Assembly (NCBI GenBank): GCA_002197995.1
Contig: NGZR01000001.1
Coordinates: 7,068,001 to 7,132,000 of the forward strand
Direction: 5' to 3'
Length of the DNA stretch: 64,000 nt
From: Gaeumannomyces sp. JS-464
Taxonomy: Eukaryota > Ascomycota > Sordariomycetes > Magnaporthales > Magnaporthaceae
Notes under the pieces: generated by a model
Told to the model about the DNA's origin: nothing
The model's input: the letters and a program-made list of their open reading frames with translations, nothing else
Databases searched by the model: none
Position numbers and translations under genes: made by a program
In this document: positions 46,744-59,036 of the stretch, piece by piece
Numbering within the stretch: the stretch's first letter is position 1
How the letters are laid out: every line of letters starts with the position of its first letter

Positions 46744-48565
46744 ATGAAGAGTGACGACATCGCGCCAGATCCTCCAAACTCCTCACTACCCTCGAAAGCA
46801 CTCAAAAAGCCCGAAACGCGGCCGGAACCGGACTCGGGGGCAGAACCGCGCTCGGGCCAAGATCATGAAGGCTCCGCTGGCGTCCTGGGCGGGGCGGCCC
46901 CGTCGAGAGCGAACTCCATCAGCTCCGCTGGGTCCCGGGAGCAGCCGGACTCGGCTCCGGATCCCGAGGCGCTGGAACGAGTGCCAAGCGGTCCCGCGTA
47001 CACCGTTTTCAGCAAGTCCATGAAGAGGTGGATCGTCGGCATGATTACCGTCTCCAGCTGCATATCGCCCATGACGGCCAACATCTACTTCCCCGCCCTG
47101 AACGCCATCTCTCACGATCTTGGCGTCTCAGTCGGGCTCATAAACCTCACGCTCACGACTTACATGATCTTCCAAGGGCTCTCACCCACCATCTTTGGTG
47201 ACCTTGGCGACATGGCCGGCAGGAGGCCCGCTTTCATCATCGCCTTCTCCATCTACGTGGCCGCCAACATCGGCCTCGCCCTTCAAGACAACTACGCCGC
47301 CCTCATGGCCCTGAGGTGCCTGCAGAGCGCGGGGAGTAGCGGTACCCTCGCTCTGGGTTTTGCCGTAGTTGCCGATGTCACTGTTAGCTCGGAGAGGGGG
47401 AAGTACATGGGTTTCGTTATTGCCGGTATCCAACTTGGACCCGCACTTAGTCCGGTGCTCGGCGGTATTCTTTCGCAGTACCTCAGCTGGCGAGCAATCT
47501 TCTGGTTCTGCGGCATCTTTGCCTTCGTCTGGCTGATCCCCTATACCCTGTTCATCCCTGAGACGTCACGCAAGGTCGTCGGAAACGGCTCCATCCCCGC
47601 CCAGGGCTGGAACTTGACGGCCGTCGAGTATGTGCGGCAGCGGAGGCACCCGCCACCCGAGGGGCAGGCCGTACAGAAACGCAAGCTGTACCTCCCCAAC
47701 CCCTTCAAGACGCTCAAGGTCGTGCTGGAGAAGGACCTGGGCCTCATCCTGGCGTTTAACTCGCTGACGTACGTGCTCTTCATGACGATCATCGCCACGC
47801 TTTCGACCGAGTTCGCCCGCATTTACAAGCTTACGGACCTGCAAATCGGGCTCTGCTACCTGCCGTACGGCGTGGGCTGCTTCGTGGCGGCCATAGCGCA
47901 GGGCTACGTGCTCGACTGGAACTACCGGCGGATAGCGCGCAAAATCGGCTTCACCATCGACCGGAAGCGCGGGGACGACCTGTCCAAGTTCCCTATCGAG
48001 CTCGCGCGCATCCAGCCCATCGTGCCGTTCCTGGTCCTCGGCCTTGCGGGCACCATCGGCTACGGCTGGGCGCTGGAGAGGGAGGTTATGATCGCCGTGC
48101 CGCTCGTGCTCATATTCTTCGTCGGCATCTGCATCAACGGCGCCTTCTCCCTCCTCAACACTCTCCTCGTGGACCTGTCCCCGGACGCCCCCGCCACGGC
48201 TATCGCAGCTAATAACCTGATACGCGCTCCGTGGGCGCCGTCGTCATGTCCCTCATCGAGAAAAATGCTCAGCGCTTTTGGGCGCGGGTGGTGCTTCACG
48301 TTCCTCAGCCTCGTCTGTGCCGCCTTCTCGCCCTCGCTCTTGGCCATCCTACGCTGGGGCCCCAGCTGGAGAGGAGGAGCGGAGGTTGCGCATGCAGAAG
48401 GAGAAGGAGAAGGCGGCGCAAAAGAGCGAGAGAGTAAGCGAGGCTTCTCGAGCCAACCAGCCACTGGAGCTGGATGGCCCCTCTTTTCTTCCCAGGCTCT
48501 GGAAGTTATCACCGTGGTTTTACATGAACTTGCAGAATATTTACGATACGTTTATTACCAACTAA
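46744..48565 (+). CDS. MFS transporter, DHA1/QDR-like (frame broken near C-terminus)
   Basis: Plasma-membrane H+ antiporter, about 605 residues, 12 membrane segments, intronless. A hydrophilic N-terminus of about 90 residues is followed by KRWIVGMITVSSCISPMTAN, loop motif FGDLGDMAGRRPAF, motif C IQLGPALSPVLGGILSQYLS and WRAIFWFCGIFAFVW. The closest groups are QDR1-3/TPO-type drug and polyamine exporters; the substrate is unknown. Start: ATG at 46744. The C-terminal quarter is scrambled by three apparent indels. One base is missing at about 48228 (after NNLIR). One extra T sits in a TTTT run at 48276-48279 (restoring GWCFTFLSLVC). One extra base at about 48370 leads to the tail ERRLRMQKEKEKAAQ, which ends at 48563-48565. 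Read without correction, one frame still reaches 48570 with an unlikely tail. Confidence 0.85.
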
Positions 48566-49117
48566 ATTGATTATTTCAGCATTACATATCACCAGAAGGG
48601 GCGAGGAAACAAAGGATCTGGCGATACGAAAACAAGCGTATATTATAGATAGGCCTGCTTTTTAGACTAGTACCTGCAATTTTAATTCGTGCGTACCTCC
48701 GTATCTACCTCGCTGTGTAGCTTCGTATTCATTCACTATCTGCATGAGCCAAGTAATCCCCCTACCAGTCCCTCTCTGACAACAAGATGACTCGATGGCG
48801 AGCAAGTTGCAACGGGCGACGTCATTTGCTACCTACAAACTTACTTGGATCTCTTGGTCATCATAGGGAGCGCCAACCCTAGAAACGGGGCTCGAAGGCT
48901 CGAAGGCTCATCCGCCATGTCAGGCAGCTTACTGACGGAGGGCCTGATGTAGCCAACCTGGATTTATCCCTTTCTACATTCGCACAGCTATCGGTTCTGT
49001 AGCTGGAAGAACATCGATATCTCTAGTTTACATATACAAAATATGTTGACCGTGATCGACAGGTTGCGGTTTGGCTGCGCCGGAGAGGCTGGGAAAATAC
49101 TGAACCGACTCTCGTCG
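48566..49117. other. Convergent intergenic region
   Basis: About 550 bp between the MFS and EMC4 stops. It is AT-rich at about 48560-48700. No gene is visible. Confidence 0.45.
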
Positions 49118-49827
49118 TTATAATGCGGGCACGGCGTACTCCAAAGGCTCTCTCTGTACTTCCCATGCTAGCCAGTCTGATCTTGTCGTCCTTTACGACG
49201 AAATTGACTGTTAGCAAGCAGTACAGCCAGACATGGTATGGCTCAGGAGGGAAACTCACGGCAAAAGACCCATCGCATTCACCTTCCAGACGGCCAACCC
49301 TAGAGCGGCAAATTGCATGACAACGTAGGCAATCTTGACCTGAAGCATCTTATCCTTGTTTGTCTCGGTCTCGAATCGCTCGAAAGCCTGGGCGGTGCCG
49401 ATGATGCCGACGATGGGGTTCTTGAACGCCATGAAGACGGTCATGATGGTGAATATCTGCAACGAGTTGCCAGACATGTACATCATGATGGCGGTCATGG
49501 GCAGGCTCTTTATGGGCGCAAGCGCGACCTCCCATGCCTTCTTCACCTTGAGGGTGTCCATCTCTTCGGGTGTCGGGGCTGTCTTGGTCTGTGTCCGGCC
49601 GCCGTCCTTGTTCGCATCGCGCTTCTGCAAGCAAAGCCAGTCAGATCATGGCCATGATTTGTCGCATTTGATTGCATTCATTGACTGGACGCGGGGTGGC
49701 GCACCTTTGAGCTCCCCTGCGATTGCGAAGGGAATCCTGGAGGGTCGGCAATATTTCCGCTTTTCGCCCTGGCTGGGACGGGGGATTGCAGCTCAGCAAC
49801 CCATCGCGGGGCCGCGTCTGGTGACAT
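49118..49827 (-). CDS. EMC4: ER membrane protein complex subunit 4
   Basis: Subunit of the EMC insertase, which places tail-anchored and multi-pass proteins into the ER membrane. It has 186 residues, the usual EMC4 length. The N-terminal signature PRWVAEL is followed by a Pro-rich linker. A conserved core has IKSLPMTAIMMYMSGNSLQIFTI (hydrophobic helix), GTAQAFERFET and AYVVMQFAALGLAVWKVNAMGLLP. The C-terminus is TTRSDWLAWE, diagnostic of the family. Exons: 49705-49827, 49260-49624 and 49118-49190. The introns are 49625-49704 (GTGCGC donor, CTGAC branch) and 49191-49259 (GTGAGT donor, GTAAAG acceptor). Start: ATG at 49825-49827. No frame break. It is divergent from APL2. Confidence 0.93.
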
Positions 49828-50849
49828 GGCGAATTGGACAATTCTTAAAACAAGTGTGCGCCGTCTTTGCCTTTGCAGTGTCTAATGGGGTTGACGATAG
49901 AGGGGAGGCGTTGAAGAGGCCACTGGCCCTGTCGTCATCTCCCGTCTCAGCCCACACGCGCAAACACTGGAAAGAGAGCGTGGCGGATCTCTATGGGGCC
50001 GTGCATCTATTATCGGGTAGCTTATCTGCCTTAGCCTGTCGTCGATGGGCCGTGCCCGAAAGCGCGCCAAGCGGCACTGGACGTCGCAGCAGAGCGGCGT
50101 GAGCGGGTGTTCCACATCGCGGAGGACCCCTTGACTACCTACCCAGCTTAGTCACCCCTGGACCCAATGTCAAGGGCCAAAGGCGTGCAAGGACATTCGA
50201 TGCGAGTCTGGACGACACCGCTGCGGAGCTTTCGGCCTTCGATCGACGAGCTCGACAAACCCCAAGCTGCACGACCACAGGCCAACGAAACAAATGAGCG
50301 TTGTCGACCTCGCATAGTTCCATCCAGCCGACCCTCGCACTATCGCGCCTCACGAGAAGCCCCCCGCTCGCTGCTTGATTGATGCTACCAACCGAAGCCA
50401 CCTCCAGCACGCGGCCTGAACCTCCAACAAGGTCGGAGCTCATTGGATCGCCTCTCGTCACGGCCGGTTGTTTCCTTGGTTGGAGGTAAAGGAGGGTGCA
50501 TGTGACGAAGCCTCCTCCTTCGCAGCAGGAAATCCGGCTGTAGTTGGGGACAGCCCGGCCCACAAGCCAAGCTCTCCAGGGCCGTTGTAGCTTCCGCATA
50601 CCACCATTGCTTTCTCCTCTGTCCCGGGCGCCGCCCTCCCTCCAGTGGGAGCTAGGTAGGTAGCGAGTGACCTGCAGAGAGGGGCCCTCCACGTCTGTTC
50701 TACTGCGGACGCCGCTGCACCACGCACGACACACACTCGGCTCCGATCCGTCCCTGGCGTTGGCTCCCACCCGAGAGCTGGGCTGGCATACCATACCTCC
50801 GCGTCGCTAATTCCTCGATCGCTTTGCCTGCGGAGGCGCACACAACACC
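49828..50849. other. Divergent intergenic region
   Basis: About 1.0 kb between EMC4 (minus) and APL2 (plus). It should hold both promoters. No gene or recognisable site is supported. Confidence 0.45.
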
Positions 50850-53731
50850 ATGTCAGGTCCTCAGGGAGGGGGTGACTCCAAGCTGTTCGCTCGAGTAAGC
50901 ATCTCCAGTTTCCCTCCCTTTGTCTCTGCCTCCCTTGCGCCCGTGTTCCATATTAGTGTATCTCTGTCGATCCCCATTCCACCGTCGCTGCCGTTGCCGA
51001 TTCCTGCTCCACGTCGCACTTCTACATTCCTGTGCCACCGTCGAGCGCGCCGACCGGACTGTCCCTCCAGAACCAAAGTCACTACCTCTCCGTGCCGCCA
51101 GCCGTTCGGCAGTCACGTCACGTCGCGCCACTGATCGATCCCCTCGCGACACCCTGCGCCCAGAAGACGAACCTCGGTCAACACCCACGACGAACGTCCC
51201 TCGTCGGAATATCCGTTTTACCCCCGAAACCCCTACAGACCATACCATATACATACATAAATCCTACCTGCAATGATGTTTATGGCGTATCTGCCACCTC
51301 CGGGGACTTTGGGCTCACTCTCTGGAACTCCGCAGGGCAAAGTGGCCGAGCTTCGCCTCGAGCTGAACAGCGGCGGAAAGAAGGACAAGAACTTCGCCAC
51401 CAAAAAGATTGCGCTGAAGAAGATTGTCGCCAATATGACGATGAGCAATAACGACATGGTCGCCTTGTTCCCGGATATAATTGGTTGCATGCACATCGAG
51501 AGTCTTGAGATAAAGAAGATGTAAGAGCCTACGAGGATCTGCAGGTCTAGTTGATAGGAGGGTGCTGACGGCCGCCCGGGATGGCATCCACAGGTGCTTT
51601 CTCTTCCTGGTCAACTATGCCCGCATGCGCCCAGAGATCGCGATCAAGGCGATACCAGTACTAGAACATGTGCGTGAGCTCGGCCACCCCCATCTTTGCC
51701 CAGGGTGACTCGACAACGAGGACCACACGGCCACACCCGGCGACTGACAAGATGCTTGAGAGACTAGGACATGGGAGACTCGAATCCATTGGTGCGCGCA
51801 CTTGCGCTACGAACCATGTCTTACATCCACGTCCGCGAGTTCGTCGAGGCGACGGTACCGCTCGTGAAGAGGCTCCTGAAAGACCCTGATCCCTATGTTC
51901 GGAAGACAGCGGCCTACTGCGTCGCTAAGCTTTACGATCATGACAGGCAGATGGTGGAGCAGTCGGACCTTATCGACAAGTTAAACTTGTTGCTGCGAGA
52001 CGACAACCCGACTGTTGTTGCCAGCGCTCTGGCCGGTCTTATGGACATTTGGGAACGGAGCGACGCGATCAAGTTGACTATAGACTACGGCAATGCGTCT
52101 AAGATGGTCGCTATCCTCCCGGACTGTTCAGAGTATGTGTTACAAATCAGCCTTTTTTCCCCCCTCTCTGAGACATCTATGTAACAAGCTTGGTGCGACG
52201 TTTCTGCTAACCAACATCTTCGGTTACTATCAGATGGGGGCAGACTTATATCCTAGAAGCGCTCATGTCGTATGTGCCCGAGGACTCGGGAGAGGCCCTG
52301 CTCCTTGCAGAGAGGATCGCGCCGCGCCTGTCGCATTCGAACTCGGCGGTTGTGCTCACGTGCATACGCGTGATCCTCTATCTCATGAACTATATCGCCG
52401 ATCAGAAGCAGATCTCGGCCCTCTGCCGAAAGCTGTCGCCGCCCCTGGTCACCCTCCTCGCCAAGGGCCCCGAGGTGCAGTATCTGGCGCTGAGAAATGC
52501 GCTGCTGATCCTGCAACGACGGCCCGAAGTGCTGAGGAATGACATCAGGGTATTCTTCTGCAAGTATAACGATCCTATTTATGTCAAGGTCACCAAGCTA
52601 GAGCTCATCTTCATGCTCGCCAATGAGAAGAACATCGGCGAGGTGTTGACGGAGCTGCGCGAGTATGCCACTGAGATCGATGTGCACTTCGTGCGCAAGG
52701 CGGTCCGCGCCATCGGAAAGCTCGCTATCAAGATCGAACCCGCAGCTCCGCGGTGCATCGATCTGCTACTTGAGCTGGTGGCGACCAAGGTGACATACAT
52801 CGTACAGGAGGCCACGGTGGTGATTCGCAACATCTTCCGCAAGTACCCGAACCAGTACGAGTCCATTATCGGCACGCTGTGCGAGCACCTCGACTCGCTC
52901 GACGAGCCCGAGGCAAAGGCGGCCATGGTTTGGGTCATCGGGCAGTACGCATCGCGCATCGAGAACAGCGATGCACTCCTCGAAGACTTCCTGTACTCGT
53001 TCGCAGACGAACCGGTTGAGGTTCAACTAGCCCTTCTCACGGCGACGGTCAAGCTTTTCATCCAGCGGCCGACCAAGGGCCAAGAGCTTGTGCCCAAGGT
53101 GCTGAAGTGGGCGACCGAGGAGACGGACAATCCGGACCTGCGTGACCGCGCCTACATGTACTGGCGGCTCCTGTCGACGGATATGGCCATGGCCAAGCGC
53201 ATCGTCATGGGCGATAAGCCGGCTATTACAGCCGAGTCGGAGCGGCTGGACCCAGCTACGCTGGAAGAGATGTGCCTCAACGTCGGGACGCTTGCCACTG
53301 TCTACTTAAAGCCGGTGCAGACCGTATTCCGCTCTGCTAGGTCTCGGCGCCTGGCTGACTCGCCGGCGCTGCAGCGACACCTCCTGCCTGCCGGCTCGGG
53401 ACCCCTGGCACCGCCGGCCGTCTACGAGACCAATAAGAGCCTCAGCATGCTAGGACAGGGCGGGCAGCCGTCCGACGTCGATCCGCGGCAGCGAGCAACT
53501 GGGGCAGCAGCAGCTCCGGCGGCCGGCAACCTTGCGCAAGCCGTCAGCGACGCGGACGCGTACTTTGCCGGGGTCGGAGCGCAGGCCATGGCGAACCTGC
53601 AGGTGGTCGAGCAGGACTCGTTCGGTGGCGCGGGCGGAGTCGAGGGCGGCTATGTGGTCAACCAGTATGCGCCGCAGACGGCGCTGCAGCCTGACCAAGG
53701 GGGCCAGAACGGGGATCTGCTCATGCTCTGA
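50850..53731 (+). CDS. APL2: AP-1 adaptor complex beta subunit
   Basis: Large beta adaptin of the clathrin AP-1 coat at the trans-Golgi/endosome. It has 722 residues. The whole length to about residue 560 is the adaptin N-terminal HEAT solenoid: [72 protein letters not shown] and [16 protein letters not shown] Gly/Ala/Gln-rich hinge follows. No appendage (ear) domain is present, as in many fungal AP-1 beta chains. Exons: 50850-50894 (15 codons), 51336-51520, 51594-51669, 51768-52132 and 52234-53731. Introns are 441, 73, 98 and 101 nt with good donors and branch sites, and the frame is intact throughout. The first intron is unusually long and pyrimidine-rich. AP-1 versus AP-2 is decided by overall resemblance and is moderately sure. 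Confidence 0.9.
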
Positions 53732-54485
53732 TTGGGACTTTGTACTTCTTCCTCCCATTCTATGGTGCACAACTTGGATCCTCCAGAGCTTGTTTGTTCG
53801 ATTGTATACCACGTCGTGAAGTAACGCTTCACATCCATAGTATCTTTGTATCTAGTGCCGTTGTTGATGCTCTCCGGCTGCGTGTGGCATGGAGGTCGAT
53901 ATATAGAAACACGTCCCAAATCGGGCCCATTTCAGTGAGATTGGCTCGAGTCCGGCGAGTCGATGGCTTTAGGCCGCACGGCATGGGCAGTCGTGTCGCT
54001 CGAGGTGTTGCGATAAAGGCGTACTGTGTGATAGGCTTGTCTCGGCATTAGGCTTTGGTGCTACCCGGTGTCATAGTACTTCTTTTTTCTTCTCCACTTC
54101 CCTTCTTCTTGCCCCTTTTGTAATCTTTTCCTTCTTCCCCTCCTTTTTCTTCTCTTTTCTTTTTTTTTTTCTTTCCTCTCCTCTTCTTTCCCTCTCACCC
54201 GTCTTCAGCATGTAATTAGGTAGTGAGGAATGCTTGTTGGCAAGATTCTAAACGCCCACAGATATCTCCATGACCGTATAGCAAGCCGAAGTTATTATTT
54301 AATGCCTTGATCGCCTCCCCGAACCCCTTTAGTGCATAGATCACCAAATCTTAAGGCTGTCTAGACGAAGCCTCGTCATGATTCCCATGGTATCCGCTGT
54401 CGTCCGCGGCCACCTCCGAATGGTCTCACGTTTTCGGCTTGGTATTCCTCAGAGCGCTTAATTCAATCTCGAAGCGCCGTTTCCT
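53732..54485. other. Convergent intergenic region with polypyrimidine tract
   Basis: About 750 bp between the APL2 and secreted-protein stops. A tract of about 120 nt made almost only of C and T, with a few A/G interruptions, covers about 54078-54198. No gene is visible. Confidence 0.5.
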
Positions 54486-55097
54486 TCATACAAACGACGC
54501 AACTGACAACCTTGCCATATTCCCGAACGCCATTACAACTGTAACCCAGATTGCCGTGACGACTAGCCCCTTATCGTGCTGCCAACGAAGCCCAGAATTG
54601 GCACCGCTAGTTTGTAATGAAGAGGCGACCTTTTTTGTTGTCGCAACGGCAGAGGCCGAGGAGTGGTGGTCGAGGCCGAGGGGCGCAGCTTCCACCCTGT
54701 CGTGTGCTACTATAGCAGTCGTCAGAGTAGTCGTGGACACGGTGGCGGTGGTGGTCACCACGGCGTCAGTGATGACCTCTCCACCGCCGCCTCCTTCCTG
54801 CTGGCGACGCTGACGCTCTTGCCTCTGTCCAGCAAATTCCTCGCCCGCCGTACCAGGGACACCGCCCCCGCCCTTACGGCTAGCATGGGGCACCACACTG
54901 CGCAGCGGCTCCCGCATAACCGTCACCTTGCCGTCCTTGGTGTAGCTCATCGTGGTGGTCAGCTTGCGAGGCTCGGCCACGGCCATGGCGTTTGGGACGA
55001 TGCGGATAGACGACGAGGGCTCGGCGAGCGCCGCGGTGGCCGGAACCCAGGCGATTAGCAGGGCGCCCAGTGCTGCCCGGAGACGCGGGCTTCTCAT
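54486..55097 (-). CDS. Small secreted or membrane-anchored hypothetical protein
   Basis: 203 residues. The N-terminus is a good signal peptide (MRSPRLRAALGALLIAWVPATAALA, likely cut before EPSSS). The mature part is Ser/Thr/Ala-rich with a central Gln/Arg/Gly-rich segment and a Val/Thr-rich stretch (AVVTTTATVSTTTLTTA). A C-terminal hydrophobic segment (GLVVTAIWVTVVMAFGNMA) could be a membrane anchor, or a GPI-attachment signal with the SGANSG region as possible site. I chose the ATG at 55095-55097 because the signal peptide follows directly; the frame is open 24 codons further up. The mature part has no cysteine, so it is not a typical disulfide-rich effector. I recognise no family, and function is unknown. 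Confidence 0.55.
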   Translation of the reverse strand: MRSPRLRAALGALLIAWVPATAALAEPSSSIRIVPNAMAVAEPRKLTTTMSYTKDGKVTVMREPLRSVVPHASRKGGGGVPGTAGEEFAGQRQERQRRQQEGGGGGEVITDAVVTTTATVSTTTLTTAIVAHDRVEAAPLGLDHHSSASAVATTKKVASSLQTSGANSGLRWQHDKGLVVTAIWVTVVMAFGNMARLSVASFV

Positions 55098-56862
55098 GTT
55101 GGACTGGTATTCCTTTCTTTGGAAAGTCTGGGTTGAGCAAAGGAGTGCTCCAATCTGGCCATAACACATCTTTCATATGCGGGCCTTGAGCGAAAGGCAT
55201 GAGTAGCTTTATTAAATACGAATCGATATTAAAAACCACGGTTTGTAGTATCCTCTCCCCTCTTGCGGTGACGCTCAGCCGTGGGCAACTGTGTAATGTT
55301 TTGCGGCAAGCTCGTAGGACGTGTAACGACCCCAGTGTCATGTCACTGTCTGGGAAAGGAAGTTGGTGGCCGTGATACTATCTTTGCCGAGTGAACCGAG
55401 TGACAGTTTGTTCCTGTGTGCTACCTCACGTCCGCCATAATTCCTCCCAGAGCCAACAGTTGGCTGGATACGCGGCACCCGGAAAGCGGTACTGAACAAG
55501 CCGTGATAGGACGGGCGGAGACTTATCGGCGCTTCCCCGTCACTCTCCTCACATTTAGTGATACCTGTAGGAATACGTATGGCGGAGACGTTTAGATATG
55601 TGAGGACTGATGATTTTCGGAACGATGTTAAGCATTGTGTGACCGGTCTTTTCCTGTGCTCCCAGAGGAAGCCGCCTTAGCATCGTGCCTTTATCCACGG
55701 CCAGACTTGAGGCGTTACCAAGCGCTACCAAGCGAGGCTAATATAGTTGTGAGGGCCGATTGAATCCGCGCATCAAGTGTTAGAAATGAAGTGGCACACC
55801 GCCTCACACAAGGCTCTAGCTAGTCCATGACTTGCCTTAGTGAGGCAAGCAGGGGACAGCGCATAAGTATGTTGACAGACATAACGGCTGTTCGGACAAT
55901 ACGATCTAAGGGTGGAGGGTGGCTGAGTTACCTACTTGGTTCTATTTGGTTGTTTGTAATTTGGAATTATCGGCGAATCCAAGGCGCGGCAAACAGAAGA
56001 GGTGCAGGACGACGAACAAGGTGCCGCCATCCAGCTGCCACGAACTACAGACGGCTACCGGCCTGTCGGGCGGAGGTTCCTGTCAAGGAGAATTGGAGCC
56101 CACCTACGAGCCGAAAATCCCTCGGGCGTGCAAGCGTACAAGCCAGCGGCGATAAGCATCGTGCAGTGTGGGGTTTCGGGCGTTCTCTCCACCTCTTTGC
56201 TGCGGGTATACGCAAGTCTTTCCCCTCACACCGAGGCGGAGTTCGGGCCCAGGTACAGGGGAGGGTCAAAGGTTGACCTACGAGATGCTACCTTCACGGG
56301 GCAAAGGAATAGGGAAAGGGGAGAGGATCATCGAGAATTAGATGGCGGGGTCGGCACCTCTAGGTTCTGTCTGAGCTATCTTTTTCGCACCGGCTAGCCG
56401 ACGATGGCTATCATGGTTTGCATCTAGCATGCCGCCTCGGTCGGTATGCGGGCTCCAGCTCCATCCAGACTAGAGGCTTGGAGGCTGTGTGCTGTGCTGG
56501 CACGCGCTGCATACGCCGCACCTGCTTGGGATAACCCAGCTTTTCCGAGTCTTGGCTCCTGCCAGTGACGGGCAGACGTGGACGGGTTTGATCGTCTTTG
56601 GCCAATTCCAGTATTTTCCCTGGGGCTGTGCCTATCGCCCGGTCGTTTTGCTGCAATAATTCGATCCATGGCGTCACTGAAACTGCATGCCCTGTCGCTG
56701 GGGCTCCCGCCAAAATGACTGCATGCGCCGCGCGTTCGCCGGGTTGTTGTCTGTCGCCTCGACTCAGTTTGGCGCAGCCGAGAGTTATCAACCGCTCACC
56801 TCGGCCACCGCACGCATACGTACGGCACAGCAGAGGCACGAGGGAAGGTCAAGAAAAGAGAG

Positions 56863-56900
<38 letters not shown>

Positions 56901-58223
56901 GGTAAATAAATGAATAAACGTCCTAGCCCAGCCATTAAGCATTAGCGTGGTTCCTGACCCCCCGGCCCTGTTCGTCTGTGAGGTCCACCGACAAATACCT
57001 ATGTCGGTCGTTCCCCAGCTTCCATTGCTATTGTGGGTGGTCGCACCTGGAACCCCACCGCACCGCTGGGGAAACCACGCGTGGGCATCACGGGGAGGAG
57101 CGGCCTGGAGGCGCAGGCGGGAATCAAATGCATCGCGCTGGAAAATGCCCGCCCGTGTCCCCTCCACTTTCTGCACTGGGCGAGGTGGGCACAAGGCAAC
57201 TTCCCGCTTGGCTGCTGGGCTCATCCCTGCGGTCTTGGGCGGCCAATTTCATGAAGAGATCTCCGCAAATCCGGAGTTGCGCTTCTTTTTGGGCGGTTGC
57301 TACGATTTGGGCAACTGAGCCCAACGCCTGCTTGAAAGGTTCAGTCAGCACGAGGATTCCAATCTAAACCACAAGACCTGGAACTGCACGCCGTGACGGC
57401 ACCCAGCACTGCACTTGCCCATTGAACCCCGTGCGGTCTTCGCCCTTGCGCCCCCTTCCATTGGTGCATGGCGCTTTAATGCCTGCCCTGGCCTAACGTG
57501 CTGCACAGGTAAGCAACCGGCTCCAACTCGCTGGTCGTGCAGTCATCACTATCCACCCATCACCAACACCCAGCCGTTCATCATCTTCCGCAGCCATTTT
57601 TGAGAAATAAGAAATCAATACTATCGCTTCGCCTCGCCCCAAGCCCAAGACCCCGGGTCTCTGCTGCGACTCTTTGACTGCGTAACTCTCCGTCACCCTC
57701 ACCCACTCCCCCACATTGGAAAACCCCTGGGTGTGCCTGTCTCTCTTTAATTTATATTTTTTTCTTTCTTTGTTTTTTTTCTTCTCTGTTTTTTCTGTTG
57801 TCAAACCCCCGGCCTCCTGCATATTCCCTGTACACCATCGACCAATACATCATCCGAATCCATCCTTCAATCGGGGGCGGCCGGCCACAAACGCGGGAAA
57901 AGGGGCGTTTCCCAAACAACACAAAGATCGAAACACTTCAAGGGGACACGGAGGGTCGTCTGAAATCTTGTGGCCAACATCCAGCTAAGCTCTCTGGCCA
58001 AGCAGAGTCCGTCAGGCCTCGACGCTGTCCTGTCCCAACCCCGATTGCCGCGCATCAATCCTTTTTGGCTTCCCACGACAGCCACCCGATTTCTCTCTGC
58101 TGGCGACGGCTAAGGAGGGCAGGAAAGAAGGCTTCGGCAGGACCGCGCTCGACCACACCTCGTTTCCCAGTATTCAAGTCGCCCCAAGGACGCCGGTTGA
58201 GACTTTTACTTCCCTGCAACATC
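55098..58223. other. Long gene-free region with A31 tract
   Basis: About 3.1 kb between the secreted-protein gene (minus) and the ubiquitin-fold gene (plus), presumably with both promoters. It contains a run of 31 A at 56863-56893 and T/C-rich sequence at about 57740-57800, in what may be the leader of the ubiquitin-fold gene. Open frames of 100-150 codons show no protein character. Confidence 0.45.
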
Positions 58224-59036
58224 ATGGCTGAGCAGGCAACGACCAACCCGACGGCCGTCGACCCAAATCCAGTGACCGAGACATCCGACGCCGCCGCTCA
58301 ACCGCAACGATCACCTACCGCTGATGCCGCTGACGCACCAGGGCCCTCGGTTCCTGCGGCGGTCATGACGGACGATGATGGAAACAACAAATCGGCCGCA
58401 GCACCATCCGCGGCGGCCAAGGGCAAGGGCAAAGAGACAGCAGATGCTGGGAAGAGGGACTCGCTTTCGATAGACAGGCCTGATGACGCCGCCGCCGCTG
58501 CCGCCCCTCGACACCGGCGAATCCCACGTGCAACATCACGCTCCTGCTCCCACGGGCGCGCGGCACCCCTACAAAATCGACGAGCGGTACCTGTCCAAGC
58601 GCAACGTCGAGATCCCCGAGCTGACCGAAGACGGCAAGGCGGACCCGTTCAGCATCAGTGTCTATAAACTCAAGGAGCTGATACTTCTCGAGTGGCGCGA
58701 GGAGTGGGAAGGGAAGCCGGCCAGTCCGACGAGCATACGGCTGATCCACTTTGGAAAGCTATTAGATGACAAGGAGCAGCTGAAAAGTAAGCTTTTCTTT
58801 CATTGAATCCCTCTCTACCGAGCGTCATCTCAAGGATCGACAGCGGCTTGCGGTTGTACGCGTTACTGACCCAACCTCTTACAACAGAGTACCAATTCAG
58901 CTCCGAGGCGCCAAATGTCATCCATATGTCCGTCCGGCCCGCCGAGATGATGGAAGAAGAAGAAGGCGCCAAGAGCAAGACGTCTGGTTCCGGTGGCAGA
59001 ACACAAGGAAGCGGTAATTGCTGTGTCATTCTATGA
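58224..59036 (+). CDS. Membrane-anchored ubiquitin-fold protein (UBL3/MUB-like)
   Basis: Ubiquitin-like protein with a C-terminal CaaX box. The N-terminal 100 residues are low-complexity (Ala/Pro/Asp-rich). The ubiquitin fold follows: YKIDERYLSKRNVEIPELTE, FSISVYKLKELILLEWREEW, TSIRLIHFGKLLDD and FSSEAPNVIHMSVRP. The tail ends GNCCVIL: CVIL is a CaaX motif, with Leu favouring geranylgeranylation, and the preceding Cys could be palmitoylated. The intron is 58787-58887 (GTAAGC donor, ACTGAC branch). The frame changes at about 58480-58510 inside a GCC-repeat stretch, between DRPDDAAAA and LDTGESHVQ; I infer a one-base indel. In animals and plants such proteins sit at the plasma membrane and recruit E2 enzymes or sort proteins to vesicles; the fungal role is inferred. 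Start: ATG at 58224 (MAEQATTNPT). Confidence 0.85.

Noticed and set aside
55827..56397. Plus-strand ORFs of 130-150 codons
   Set aside because: Three overlapping frames are open at once, typical of GC-rich non-coding DNA; no protein character.
56598..56909. ORF ending in a poly-lysine stretch
   Set aside because: The lysines come only from the A31 tract; the upstream part has no protein-like features.
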